Positions 12,518 through 24,127 of a stretch of DNA of 64,000 nucleotides are shown one piece after another. Position numbers and translations under genes: made by a program. The notes below the pieces were generated by a model. That model saw nothing but the letters and a program-made list of their open reading frames with translations, did not search any database and was not told where the DNA came from. Source of the DNA: Sclerodactyla briareus (Eukaryota; Echinodermata; Holothuroidea; Dendrochirotida; Sclerodactylidae); the NCBI GenBank assembly GCA_026419785.1, contig JAODTK010005689.1:1-64000 (forward strand), in the 5' to 3' direction. Numbering within the stretch: the stretch's first letter is position 1; every line of letters begins with the position of its first letter.

Positions 12518-14699
12518 CTCGCCTGTCAAGACCAAAACAATATTCAGTATGTAGTTGTACCACCCTGAATAACCGTGGATTTGCTATTCGGAAGTGTCTA
12601 ATAAGTGGGCAACTATTGGCGTCTCAGCATGTCAGCGAATCGTATATTACTGTGAACTTGGGCAGTGCCGTAGGTCTACTCTATTTGTTCTCAAAATCAA
12701 GGGACTCAAACTTCCCTTTTATATCCAGCCCCTGTGTAACGGGCCACAGGGAGCCTAAATAAGTTTCAAGATGCGGCGGGGGCAGTAGTTCTACACTGTC
12801 AATACGATATCTGTAACTCATCAGAAGCGCATTCCGAAAATATGAAACTCAATTGCCATTTTAAAACGCGCAACCAAGTGGTATTAATTAAATCGTAGTA
12901 AAATTTACCCCCGGAGTCGAGTCATCGAAAGTTTCGGAATGCAACACACCACGCGCAGCGCGCGGCACGAGCGAGCGGAACTACTGTCTGACTAGCGGTT
13001 GGAATCGTTGATATCGGTTGTTTCGGAATTACGGAAACCAAAGATATACTGAAACATAGAGCAGCAAAAAATCTTGCTAAGACATGAGGGACTATCAGCC
13101 AGGGCTTATGCCATTTTGCTACGAACCCCAGTGCAAATATAATACATAACCAGTCAATATAAATGTTCAGTGGGTAATCATTGACTGCTTTATATCATAA
13201 CATAGGATAGGAATATGTACATAGGTCAATATGACACATCTCTTATTGCACATTTTGCGTCTATGCCCGTGGATTCCATCGCTCTCCCTATAGAGCATAG
13301 GCCTACATAGGCGTACGAGCGTCTGGAAATCGAGGGAGGGGGAAGGCAAATAATATTCGTTCCTGAATTTTTGTTACAGAATTTTGTCTGTTACCGATGA
13401 TGGACTTTTAAGCAGAGCGCTACCATATGTTGGCGCGTATCGTACATGGCGTACTGGAAAAAGTAGATGAGGCCCCTAGAACGGAAATTAAAGTGTGCAG
13501 ATTACGGTATTTGAGGCATTACAAATTGTTGAAAAGCGTGCGTGTGCATGTGCGTGCGCGCGCGTGTGTGAGAGGCTGAGAGCCATGTGAGCATGTGATG
13601 GGGCATTCTCATCAATTCTCAGCCCTTGATGAGGGCGCTATACCATGTGTTTGCAATTTCGAGGAGCGATGGGGTCGAGGGATCTCAATATTGAAGACAA
13701 TATTCCGTGTGGGATAAATCACTATGTGTATGGAGCCTTGGGGGCATCATCATGACCACTCGACCCCACCCCCGTCAGTTGAGCCAATTTCTCTTGCTGC
13801 ACCTGTGAAACGGACTTGTATGATGAGTTTCGGCGGGTAATCAATGGGAGTTAACGACTCCCCTCTTAAAACGGTCAAGAGGATTGAGTGATTCGTCGGC
13901 CCTAAGGCCGCACATATGATCTTATCACGCACAGTGCTGGAAATTGTCTGAAAACATCATGTTAATTGAAATTAGCTACCTACAACGGTGAGCCATGGTT
14001 ATCCGGATATCCCATAAGTCAATGTAGGCCTACACGAATCATGAAATATATATTTAGCGTAAGTTAACGGGACGAAACATTGGGCCTATCCACGGGGGGG
14101 GGGGCAGAACCCCCATGACCCAAGTGATCAATAATTTTGTTACCGCAAAAACTGAGTTGTGAGGGCGCACTTCCCTTGGTTTCCGAACCCCCCCCCCCCC
14201 CAAGACAAATCTCTCGGTACGCGCCTGGGAAGAAACAATGAAATACAAAGGACATATCGCTGTGAGGAATATCATCATAACCCCGATACATATAGTCTTT
14301 TTCGATTTGGAATCATTTTGAATTGAAAACATAAAATGTAGTCTATGCCGGAAAATGTTTCGAACACGCTATGGAAACTAAACTATAGTTATTGTGTTCC
14401 TCAACATAGGCCTATGCTGAATATTTGCCTGCCAGTAACTGTGGAGAAGAAGCATATGAGCAATTTTTCGAGTTATGATACTTGTCACTCTTACTCAATC
14501 CCTCCGCCCAGCTGCCTTTACCCAGCTGCCTTCACCACGTAAATAGGGAATATACTGCCCCACGTCCCTTCTGTAAGTTCCCTGGCCTAGCGCAGTCTGT
14601 CTACGCTATCTGTGGTCAAAGTTTTGCTACTGGAGCAAGTGTGTTTACGTTTCTACTGTGTTTGCCTTCTTACCGTAGCGATAGTAGTATTGTAGCACG
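12518..14699. other. No gene seen; CpG-rich repeats
   Basis: Contains a TG/CG-alternating microsatellite at about 13535-13571 and a G11 run (14094-14104) facing a C14 run (14188-14201) some 80 bases away, flanked by CGGTACGCGCCTGG, which resembles a MITE end. No exon-like structure was found. Confidence 0.45.
13415..13437 (+). repeat. 23 bp GAGCGCY..GTTGGCGYG motif, copy 3
   Basis: GAGCGCTACCATATGTTGGC followed by GCG. Two same-length relatives lie at 7493-7515 and 10564-10586. All share GAGCGC at the left, a central CA and a right TGGCG block. It may be a fragment of a transposon end or a protein-binding site; the function is unknown. Confidence 0.4.
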
Positions 14700-15141
14700 T
14701 ATTGTTCTGTTGGATTATGGCCACGAGCTCCTCTCTGGCTCGCTACGTGCACGCGCATGTCGCACAACAACGTACGTAGAATAATCGAAACCAACTGTGG
14801 GTGAGAGTCATATCGCAACGCGAACGCTGCGCTGGTACTCGCTTGAAAAGGACTCCGTTGCAGACGACGCTGCTCGACAATCGTTTGTGAATTTTATTTT
14901 GAATGAAAGCTTTACAAAAAAAAATTTCATGAAATAAAATTTCGCTATTCGTTTGGAGATATCTCACGGAACAAGATGGCGTGGCCCGTTTCGAGGATTT
15001 AATTGTCAAACTCGGAAATATTTACTGCCTGGAAGTGGAAGGATGGCGGTGCTGCCGTTGGGAATCCCTGGCAGGCTTGGGATCTCTCCTGTCCGATCAG
15101 TGTAGGCAGGCGGTAGGCCCTATCTTGAGCTGCTCCGCTGA
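14700..15141 (+). promoter_or_regulatory. CpG-island-like candidate promoter and first exon
   Basis: Roughly 38 CpG dinucleotides fall within about 450-500 bases, near or above the count expected from composition, while the sequence downstream is CpG-poor. Two ATGGCG words in contexts typical of YY1 or initiator sites of animal genes occur at 14972-14981 (CAAGATGGCG) and 15043-15048. A good donor, CCGCTGA/GTAAGG, follows at 15141/15142. Neither ATG opens a useful frame (both stop within about 20 codons), so any exon here would be mostly 5' untranslated. It points the same way as the plus-strand exons downstream. Promoter status is inference. Confidence 0.3.
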
Positions 15142-18104
15142 GTAAGGACAAGTGTATTAATCGCATGCGAAATCGAGAGTGTTGGTTTGCCAATAAACTG
15201 TTGACTGTGTCGTTACCTCATTTACTTAGTCATTGTGGCTGTTTACTCTGAATAGGCCCAGTGGGTTAAGCTTAACTTGAATCGTCGTTTATTGTGCATT
15301 TGTACAAGGCCTGAGGATGCCTAATCTAACTTGAGGCTAAGCCTGGGCCGTAAGGCCAGGGCAAGCTTCAACCTGTGATATCAAGCCTCAAGGGCATAGT
15401 CCATTGGTAAACGCAGCATAACTTAGTAGCCCTGCAAGACACTGTTGCAGTTTGTATCCCAATTAGGGCATTCCTACATTCAGCGGGTTAATTATTTCCC
15501 AAATTTCCCACCAACAATTCAAAAATAACAGTACTATTAGATACAGTGTTAGGAATAACCGGGAATAATATAACCCGCTCAAGTGTAGTTTTGCCCCAAT
15601 TAGACTAGCCTCTAGGTTTCATTTATCAGGAGGGGAGGGGGACCAATGTTTTTCCCCAAGCCAAGGGAGTTTGCATTGCCCCTACTTTTGGTAAGCCCGT
15701 CAGGGGATTCCACATCCAATTCCATCTTCATGTGTTGTTGTTTCTTATTTGTTTGGAAAAGGGAATATTCTAAGGGAATTTAAGGTCCGGACTTCACCAG
15801 TGACAGGGGATGGAGGGGAGGAAAAGGGATGGGACAACAAATAGCCTAAGCCAATTCGAGGCCCTTGACATGTATCACAGTGATCAAGTTCACACTATTG
15901 TGGGGCAAGGGGGCATTGCTGACGGTACCAATACGAAACTAGCTCTAGGATGTAGTGTTGCCTGGTACGTTTCGGTATTCTTTATCCTTGCCCAGTATTA
16001 TGCACAACAAATCAACCATCCATTCAAGGTCAGGTAGGGTCCATGATTCAGTATTGTGTTTAAATTGCGAGATTTCAGGTGCTCAGTTTGGATCTAGAAT
16101 TCCGTTTCTTCATTAATATATTTTGTATGTGAGGGATTCGTGCATGCCCATCAGAATGCTATTTTTGACAGCTTCTGCAAATGAAACCACTGAATCAATA
16201 AAACTTTGGTTTATATACAAACTTCCCAGGCAGTTCTATCGAAGTTTCAATTTCAGGAGGGAAGAATGAACAGGAAATATAGAACCGTAGGCATAGATAA
16301 TGGAGAAACTTTGAGGAATTCTAAATACCAGATAGCGTTGCAACTGTAGCAGACTCCAGGGAGTGGTGCGAAAAGTGGGGAGACACTGACATATGTATAG
16401 TAATGATATAATAATAAATAAATGAAGCATTTATATAGCGCTAACAAAGCCATGGCGGAGAATGAAATTTGCCCCCCAAAAAACAGTCACATGGAGGAAG
16501 AGCAATGCCGCATACAAAGCGTGCAAACAAAATTTGCTACTTTTGGGCCATTTGATGGAAAATTTGGGCATTGGGTTGTATTAAAAGTTTAGCGATAGGT
16601 CCTGATTTCTGAGGTCCTATGGAAAACGGGTGGTGCATTGCATTATAGGCCGCCAATGGTTTGGGAAGATCGATCCGTGTAGGATTTTGTTATGGCAAGG
16701 TGGAACATTCAATCCACATCCAGAACCTATTAGAGAAGACCCGCGGTAGTGACAACAACAACTCTGGGACCAGATTATCCGGAACATTGAACGGATATAG
16801 CCAACAATTCCAGTTGAAAAAAGAAACCCCTCCCCCCCCCTACCCCTCCTCCCCCCACCCTCTTGCCTCACTAATAGTCCATACAGTTGCCATTGTTGCA
16901 ATGTTTTAGTGCATTCCACCTCATCTGGCTCTGTGGACGATTCAAAACAGTTTTCATAGGACCATCAAGAACGAGCTCAGTGAGACCCAGCTCATATGTG
17001 ATAACCTTTCAATTTATATTGTATCATTCAATTCAAGATTTTCTTATTACACTGAATTAAATGGTGTAAACTTTGCAACTTGAATACATGTAGCAAACAA
17101 TTCTACAGAATCTGTTTGAAAAAAGTAGTAGGACTCATGGGGCCTATTATTTGTTGAACTTCACTTTTACAGCAAAGTAATTGCCTAATGTTGCATAAAG
17201 TTGTTTTGTGCCATTCATAAGTTTAACCGGAAACAGGAATCAGAATCTCAATCAACTGCAAACTTGAACCTGAATGAAAACCTGGCTAAACAGTGATCAC
17301 TCTCTGGGTCATCCCAACTCGTATATTACTACCGATGGTATGAATCTTCTCTTGGAATTGCTGACAATCCAATAAATAGCCGAAACTTTGGATCAACTTG
17401 AGCTACTGAGCCCATGGTCAATAAAATTAGCGGTTTTTGATCAGAAGCATGCACAGTTATTGAGGAATTGAACAATATCACACCCCAGTTGTGTCATGAT
17501 CCAGGGACTTCCCATTATTGTAATGGAGCCAGAAGAAGTCTTAGTGACGTCCACCCAGCGACTGAGTATGTGATTACACCTAATGTTGATGCTTTTGCAA
17601 GCATACCACGGCTTTGTCGTCAGGACTAATACCAACTGGTGCTGTCCTGTTCCAAGTCATAAAATTGAAAAAGAGCATATTTGGTAACGACACTTTGCCC
17701 TACTGTACACTTGGCAACAGTGCATTTACAATAGAAACCCGGTTAATTGCTTACAAAACTACTGGCAGTGCACGCTGCTTTAAATCCATTTCGGTATTGT
17801 CATGGCTTTATAGATCATCTAGAGCCAGTCTTTGATGGTCTATTACAATAGCTTCGTCAAATTACTGTAAATTTTCTTGATCATTCATGTGCATGCACGT
17901 GCATCCACCCATCTGTGACTAACTGACTCGGTTTACTCAGACTACTGCATCTCACTCAGATAGCACCCTTCAGCTACTTTCTGTTGTTTTCTTGTCTTCT
18001 CTCCACTGTGTCTGTTGGATTGGTGCATTTGTCTCCCTTGACCATTCTATAATTTTGTCAGTTGTCAGCCTTTTGTAGAGTTTTTTCAGCTGAAGACTGT
18101 TAAG
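15142..18104. other. CpG-poor, intron-like sequence
   Basis: No exon identified. An AATAAATAAATGAAGCATTTATATAGCGC segment at about 16410-16442 resembles the tail region of invertebrate SINE-like repeats (minus orientation). A pyrimidine-rich tract lies at 16828-16868. Frames in 17.4-17.84 kb on both strands remain unassigned. Confidence 0.4.
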
Positions 18105-18452
18105 CCTCGGTCACACTGTAACGATAACAACGGTGTCGTCTTACTGCATGGGCCCACATGGCCCCTGGACAAGGGCCCTGCGATGTCAGAGGCCTCACAA
18201 TCGTAACCCCTGTCTTAATCCTGGGAGGAAAAACTGCATAATAGGTCATTACATTACATAAACAATGAAATTGGAGCGGTCACTACGATAGCCCACGCTA
18301 ATAGAGGCTCGGAGAGGCTGGGAGCTGAATAGGCTGTGACATGATGAGCAAACTCTCTCATGATTGGTGAATAATTTTAGCGTTCAAGTTCATCAGGATC
18401 GCTCATGGATCGCAGGCCCCATTTCATCGCTATCGTCCGTGTGTGACCGTCG
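18105..18452. mobile_element. MITE with CGGTCACAC inverted ends
   Basis: The left end carries CGGTCACAC, four bases, then ACGATA (18108-18126). The right end carries TATCGT, four bases, then GTGTGACCG (18431-18449), an inverted copy with the same spacing. The roughly 345 bp interior has no frame. A target duplication was not recognised, so the superfamily is open. Confidence 0.55.
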
Positions 18453-18759
18453 ATATTGGGTTTGTGTGTGAGCGATCATTTTCATTGTTACGGATTGACC
18501 CACGCTTTAGTGTGTCTGTAAACTGATGAGAAAAGATTTTTCCAAACTTTAGTTTTCTTAATACTAACTTTTTGACTTGTTCTTCAACTTGTATCTTTTC
18601 TCTTTCCAGATACCTCTGATTCGACCCTTTCTCCCAGGACTCCACCATATTTCCTGCTACAGTCGGTATTTCTAGTTGTCAGAGTCTGATGATATTCGCA
18701 GGACGGTGTGTCTCTGCTGTCAGTCCCGGACAAATTTCACAAGAAGTCAAGCAGCCGAC

Positions 18760-18881
18760 ATGAGGAATTGTTGTCCTTTTTCCTCTACGAAGAACTTAGT
18801 CCCCAGAGTCGGGGTGAATCGCCACTCTGTATGGATTTTGACAATATTGTGGTTATGCGTTGATGCAGTCCTGTGCAGCTG
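18760..18881 (+). CDS. Candidate first coding exon with signal peptide
   Basis: The first in-frame ATG (context GCCGACATGAGG, purine at -3) follows an upstream in-frame stop at 18673-18675. It opens 40 codons plus two bases, then meets a strong donor, G/GTGAGT, at 18881/18882. The peptide starts MRNCCPF, has a basic stretch with K11, R16 and R21, and then the hydrophobic core SVWILTILWLCVDAVLC, a credible secretion signal with likely cleavage near residues 36-39. The exon ends with TG, so joining to the G that opens the candidate exon at 39341 gives a tryptophan codon. I do not recognise the protein. A second frame is also open over part of this exon but stops before the donor. Expression is untested. 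Confidence 0.4.
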
Positions 18882-21800
18882 GTGAGTATATGTGAGGATT
18901 AGAAGGGGGGCGGTCATTGCTATTTATGAGTGAAAGGCGTCAAAAGATGCATGGGGAGGGTGAGGGGCTAGCTTCTTACCAAACTTGACTCATGGCACCG
19001 TGAGGGAGTGAGGGATTTTCGTACTGCTCGAGATGAGATTGTCAGTTGTGATTGCCGTTGTTGACTCTGAGAGGCAAGCTTGCATTAATGGCAGCCTCGG
19101 GTGGAACATGGCCTCCACAGTACTGTTACATGTTGGATTCAGACATATTTGCTCCCTGCTAAAACAAATTATGTTTGGAATCAAAAAAAAAAAAAAATCC
19201 TAGAGTATGACTGGAGTCCTGACTGTTTCAAGTTATTGTCCCTGTTTGAGAGATGGAATATTTCTTATTAGGGCAGAGGGCAGTGTTAGCACGGCGGAAT
19301 TGAATCTAGCGAGGAATTTCCGTCTAGGATTCTTACACAAGAGCTTATTCAGCTGACAATTGCTATGTGTAGTATAAATCTGCCTACAAAATAACAAGGG
19401 CTCTACTGTTCAGTCATGTGTAGCACTCCTGTTTTTTGTGGGAATATTTCTGAGGTTCTCCTCTAACTTACGTCTCCCAGGCGCTTTCTTCATTCAAAAT
19501 CAGTTAATTTTACCAGGCCTCCAATTTTAAATGAACTACCATGCCAACCCAGCACTGTGCAATGCCCAAGACTGTTCCCCATGGGTGTACCTGACTGTTT
19601 TTGCTGGATATTTTGATATTCCCCTTTTACCCCAAGCCACAGGTGTAATTTGCAGTATTGGAGGGTTGTATAACTGAATCCGCCAGCATGAAATGACAGC
19701 CTTCTGCTATATAGCTAGGGTAACTGCTAGGGAGCACAGCAGGTGGGCTTGTCAGGCCTTGAAATTGGAGATATACAAATAATTCCTGTACATTACATCT
19801 GCTTTGCTGGATTCTCAGCATGCTCAACACCCTGTTAAAATGCCAACCTGCTGTTTGAAGTATAAGCTAGTCATGGGGCAAGAGCGTATGCACCGAGTGT
19901 TCACTGCTGAAGTACAAAGGCTCTGATGTAAGGGGAGGGGGGGGATTTGTAGAGATTGCCTCTTCTTGCACCTACATTATGGTCTGACCCACCTCTTGTG
20001 GTGATTATTAACCATTGGGGAGATACTCTAGCCACCCATATAACACTACACTACACTTTCTACAGTGTACTTGTAGCTAGTGTCCCCTCCAAACAGCCCA
20101 TGCTACACGAGTTGACGTTAATTGTGGAGACTCGAAGAAAGGATGGTGACAATTATGTTTCATGACACACATACTAGTGTCTTCCATGTTTTCACGTGAT
20201 TTATTGTTTATTTCATCCCCGCCAAATGCCTCTCATTGCACAAGTGGAATTCGTTTTAACTACTGTGGCATACTCTACAGCCCCTTAATGTAGGACGTAG
20301 CAGTGATTCAAATAAAAGGTAAACACTGTTGAGAATTTTATGCCATAGTATGATATGTGATGTAGTGCCGTTGTAGTGTCCTAGTGCATACTTTGAAAAT
20401 TCATTCAACTCACTACTTATTAGATCAGTTATCTATGTGTACATAATTGATGTTCCTTGAGAACCTTAAGACGTTCCACTCTAAAAGCCAGCTACTGTAG
20501 ACCTATGCTCGAAAGTCAATATTAGCAGTTCATTGGTCCTGCCATGGATACCTACACGTATACTCCTTGTGGCTTTGGCTGCATTGCATTCTCCACTGCG
20601 TGAACCCGTATTAATAATGCCTATAAAAGCCTCCTTTGTGACACCTGATAGATTCGGGGAAAATAAGAAACCTCAACAACAAGGGATCATTCATGTGGAC
20701 ATTGGACAATGGCTCTCCCAATGGTGCTTCCCTGTGGGCACTTGTGGTGTGGCTGGCTCAGGGGGTGTGGGTGCTTGGTTGTAAACCCAGGCCAGCTCAG
20801 ATATCTTTTGAGTTTGAGGGCACCCAAAGATTTCAGCACCGGTTAACTTGCCGCCACCTTGATTCACCCTGGCAGACAAAAGAATGCCAACAGGCATGTG
20901 TCCCTATGAATAGGGTTGGGAGCCTAGCCATGTTATGCTGTGTGTCTGGAGTGAGAGCCATGGCCTGCTAGGCATGTTTTCTTAATACTGTACAGGGGAT
21001 GTGCTCAAAAAATGATATTTGCAAAATTTTTCATGAGATGAACATTCGTGTATGCCTTACTAGCGCCGGGCTACTTTGAATTCTTGAAATGGTGTGTCAG
21101 TATTCAGCTAGGATCACAATTATAGAAAAAAATCCCATAGGAGGGGGGAAGGGGGGGTGGGTTGGGGTATGGGATTTTTGAAGATTTGTACACAAGCTGT
21201 GACATTGTGCACTCATTGGAACCGGCTGTTGAAATGTCACCCACTATTTCTGATTCAGGTATTAGAAAAATAAACCCCTAGTTATTGCCCTATCATGAGC
21301 CTTTTCACAGCATGCTCACCACTGACAGCCTGGGGGTATCTATAATAGAAAGATCATCCAATCCCATAGCTCAGCATTGAGGCCTATTTTTAAACAGTCA
21401 CTACTCTTTGGAAACTAATTAATCCCCATCTCTTCCTTCGCATGTTATTGTTGATCGGTTCAGGAGAGGGGGAAATGTAAGTTTTGTGCTGGTAGGTTGT
21501 GTAATTTTGTCAGAGGGGTTTCAAAAGATCGTCCTGCAAACTGCACACTATTCGTGCAACGTCCAACTGCCAGTGTACCCTATGACCTTTGACAAAATAG
21601 CATTATATAAATTTCATCAACTGTAACCACTAAAAGTTTTATAGATATAGCAATGATTGGTGCTTTACAGACTTAAAAAAAATTGTCTGGGCCTCAGTTT
21701 AATCACTGGGGGTAATAAAACAAGACCTCCTTGTTCCTACACAATTACAATTTACAATCCTAGAAGCATATGAAACATGTGCATGTGGCCTGTGTCGGTG

Positions 21801-22249
21801 TGTGCCTATGCATTATGACCCGAAGCTATGCCTGCATATGTATGTTCGGAGTAATTCACAGAAACTATCAAACGAGCTGAACTAGGTTACAGCCTTGCAC
21901 AGTTGCACTAGGGTATATGTGTATACATGTGTACTTCTCTGTTTGAATCTGTGAACAACTTACCCATCTGTTCATCGCTGATTAAACAATATTTGAACAG
22001 TGCATTTATATACCCCGCCCGTCAGCTGAAATTGGGTGACTTCATCGTAGACAATTTCCTGATTCCCACTGTTTTCCACAGAGGAAAGCATTCACGACAT
22101 TAACATTGATTTCTGTCGAATTTTCTTTGGGTGAGTTGAGAACTCGGGCCATCCTGCTTGATTAGGGCTTGCTCTTTTTTTGCAAGACTGATTTGATTGA
22201 CTTTTTGAAAACTGTCAGCTACTTTCAAACTTGCAACTGTATCCTACAG
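18882..22249. other. Intron-like, CpG-poor sequence
   Basis: No further exon that continues the signal-peptide frame was found. It contains an A13-A14 run near 19185-19199 and a G-rich run near 21141-21168. A 20.53-20.97 kb segment has overlapping frames on both strands without clear splice borders. Confidence 0.4.
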
Positions 22250-22333
22250 GCTATCAAACACAGGCAGGTCATAGAGAAGGGTTATGAAAAGAGCAACAAA
22301 GTAGCCATGTTTGTCAGGAATGAACTAAGAAGA
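22250..22333 (+). CDS. Weak candidate exon, 28 codons
   Basis: A CTACAG acceptor precedes 84 bases that stay open in one frame and end at a GA/GTAATT donor. The encoded stretch, AIKHRQVIEKGYEKSNKVAM and onward, is charged and helix-prone. It starts and ends in phase 0, so it does not follow in phase from the exon ending at 18881; joined there, it would run into a stop. It could belong to another transcript or be a chance frame. Confidence 0.15.
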
Positions 22334-22865
22334 GTAATTTGTTTTTGCTTTTGACTCCAATTTGGGATCTCCTGGTTCCTACACCACTCTTGTATTGTTT
22401 GAAAAAGTCCAGTAGGCTGCTCCTCCCTTCATTGCATTCGTTATGCAGAGCATGCACACCCTTTGTAGTAGCTAGGAGGGTGACCATAATGTTTGAGGGG
22501 TAAACCTCAAATCAATGCTGCAAATGATAGCTTAGCAGTGTCCGCTATCTGCTTCCTTGATACAATCCTTCCAAAATTGATTGGGAGTGAGGCTTGGGAG
22601 TTGCCTCCTCTGCCGGATCTGAGTGCGTGCTAACGTGATAGAAGTTATTGATGTCCTCAACTCCTCATAAAACTCGGGCATTGTTATGCTATATCTTTTT
22701 TGGAATCCAAGCTTGTTCCGCTAGTACTTAGTTCAGCTCAGTCAATACAAACGTAGCCATAGTCACATCCCATTTCAGGGATACTATGGGTTTCGGCTTC
22801 ATAGTCTCTGATATTACGTGTGCCGAGGTATTTTGCCAGATTAGTGCAATGACTCTTCACCACTC
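22334..22865. other. No gene seen
   Basis: Ordinary AT-rich intron-like sequence with no repeat or exon that I can support. Confidence 0.4.
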
Positions 22866-23385
22866 TCGTCCAAATGGGCTGAATCTTAGAACGCAAGTCC
22901 ATCATAGTAAAATCTCGGATAGGTTCGAAGGTGGGCCTTGTCACACCGCTGAATCGTTTCTTTGAAGGCGCTTGTCGAATTTTCAACAAACTTGCCACAT
23001 CTAGACTACACCTGTAAATCTGGTCCTGACAAAACGTTCTGTGGTCATTCGTGGGAAGTTTGCATAATTGATGCAATATCCCAAACCGTAATTTAGACAA
23101 AACTAAATTTGGATATAGACTACATGTGGTCCCAACAAAAGTGGAGGTCATTTTAGGGTCATCTAAGGTCAAATTTGCATGTCAGATTTATACAAACTTT
23201 ATTAAATCTTTGAACTCTCTTCAACTCTGTCAAACTTGAACAAAACTTTGTACATGTCTTCTCCGGGTTATGAAAAACCCTTTCAATATTGAATATTTGA
23301 GATTAACATAGTCACCCACTGATTGGTCAAATATGGGGATATACACGTTGGCGGTTTACCTACCTGTTGTTGTCTAGTGAAATTT
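22866..23385. repeat. Family D repeat, copy 1 (diverged)
   Basis: Shares AAATCTCGGAT with a following GTTxGAAxGTGGGC, the GGTCA-rich core and a terminal ATATxACACGTxGGCGGTTT...TGTCTAGT block with the copy at 24.13-24.71 kb. A GGGTCA-tcta-AGGTCA pair lies at 23156-23171. The 144-codon minus-strand frame here lies within the repeat and is not treated as a gene. Confidence 0.6.
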
Positions 23386-24052
23386 GGATCCTGTACACAT
23401 AGCAGGTGTGTGGGTATGGAGAGTAAATAGATATAATAGGCTGATTATTGCGTGGGATTGATTCCAAGCATACCATCAGGCCTTCTCAGAGCCACAGGTG
23501 ATGAACAGGCTGTAATATTACATGCAATGCTTTATGCTCCAAGCATTGGTGGACTGCTGTGCGGACAGATATTCTCAGAACTTCAGTTGCACAGTGCAAA
23601 GTCCAAAGTCCATTGTTGGAGCATTTGGAGAAGCAGCATGTTTTCTTAATATTGTGTACAGTGAACCAACAGTGCTACTACTCATCAGTGTCAGCACCTC
23701 ACAGAAGCAGCAAAAGGGCGGGGTGAATGTGGCCACATTTTCATGGAAATTAAATACGTGGAAAATGATTCATGTCCAATAGGGATATTATCAAGTGGTG
23801 TGAAGGGGGACACTATCGAGAAGTGTTTTTGATAAGTCTGTTACTGATCTAGTTTGGGTTGAATAGACTTTCAGAAGCTTATTTGAAGCTAGCCATTATT
23901 GTCTTGTAACACCAGCAAATAATGGTCACAAAATTTCTTCTCCCTCTCTATAACACAACTAATTTTCACATGGAATATTATGTGATGGATGTCATTATAT
24001 CACCCGCCAACACTGTAAAGTGTTCGGGGATATTATGGTTTTGGGGGTGTAG
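23386..24052. other. No gene seen between family D copies
   Basis: Two overlapping plus-strand frames at 23452-23782 look moderately protein-like, but neither has paired splice sites that I trust. Otherwise featureless. Confidence 0.35.
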
Positions 24053-24118
24053 CCGCCATCTCCGCCACTGCCCGCCGCCACTGCCCGCCGCCACTGCCCG
24101 CCGCCACTGCCGCCGCCG
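24053..24118. repeat. CCGCCACTGCC minisatellite
   Basis: About four to five units of CCCGCCGCCACTG (13 bp), immediately before family D copy 2. It is GC-rich in otherwise AT-rich DNA. Confidence 0.85.
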
Positions 24119-24127
24119 GAAACTTTA

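Noticed and set aside
14972-15060. Two ATGGCG starts as a coding first exon
   Set aside because: Both frames stop within about 20 codons without a donor in frame; the region is kept only as a possible promoter or 5' untranslated exon.
17614-17835. Faint resemblance of a plus-strand frame to the RNase H region of retroelements
   Set aside because: The key acidic motif is absent and no terminal repeats or neighbouring element domains were found, so no element is called.
22738-23172. 144-codon minus-strand frame
   Set aside because: It lies over the family D repeat, which has no consistent frame in its second copy.
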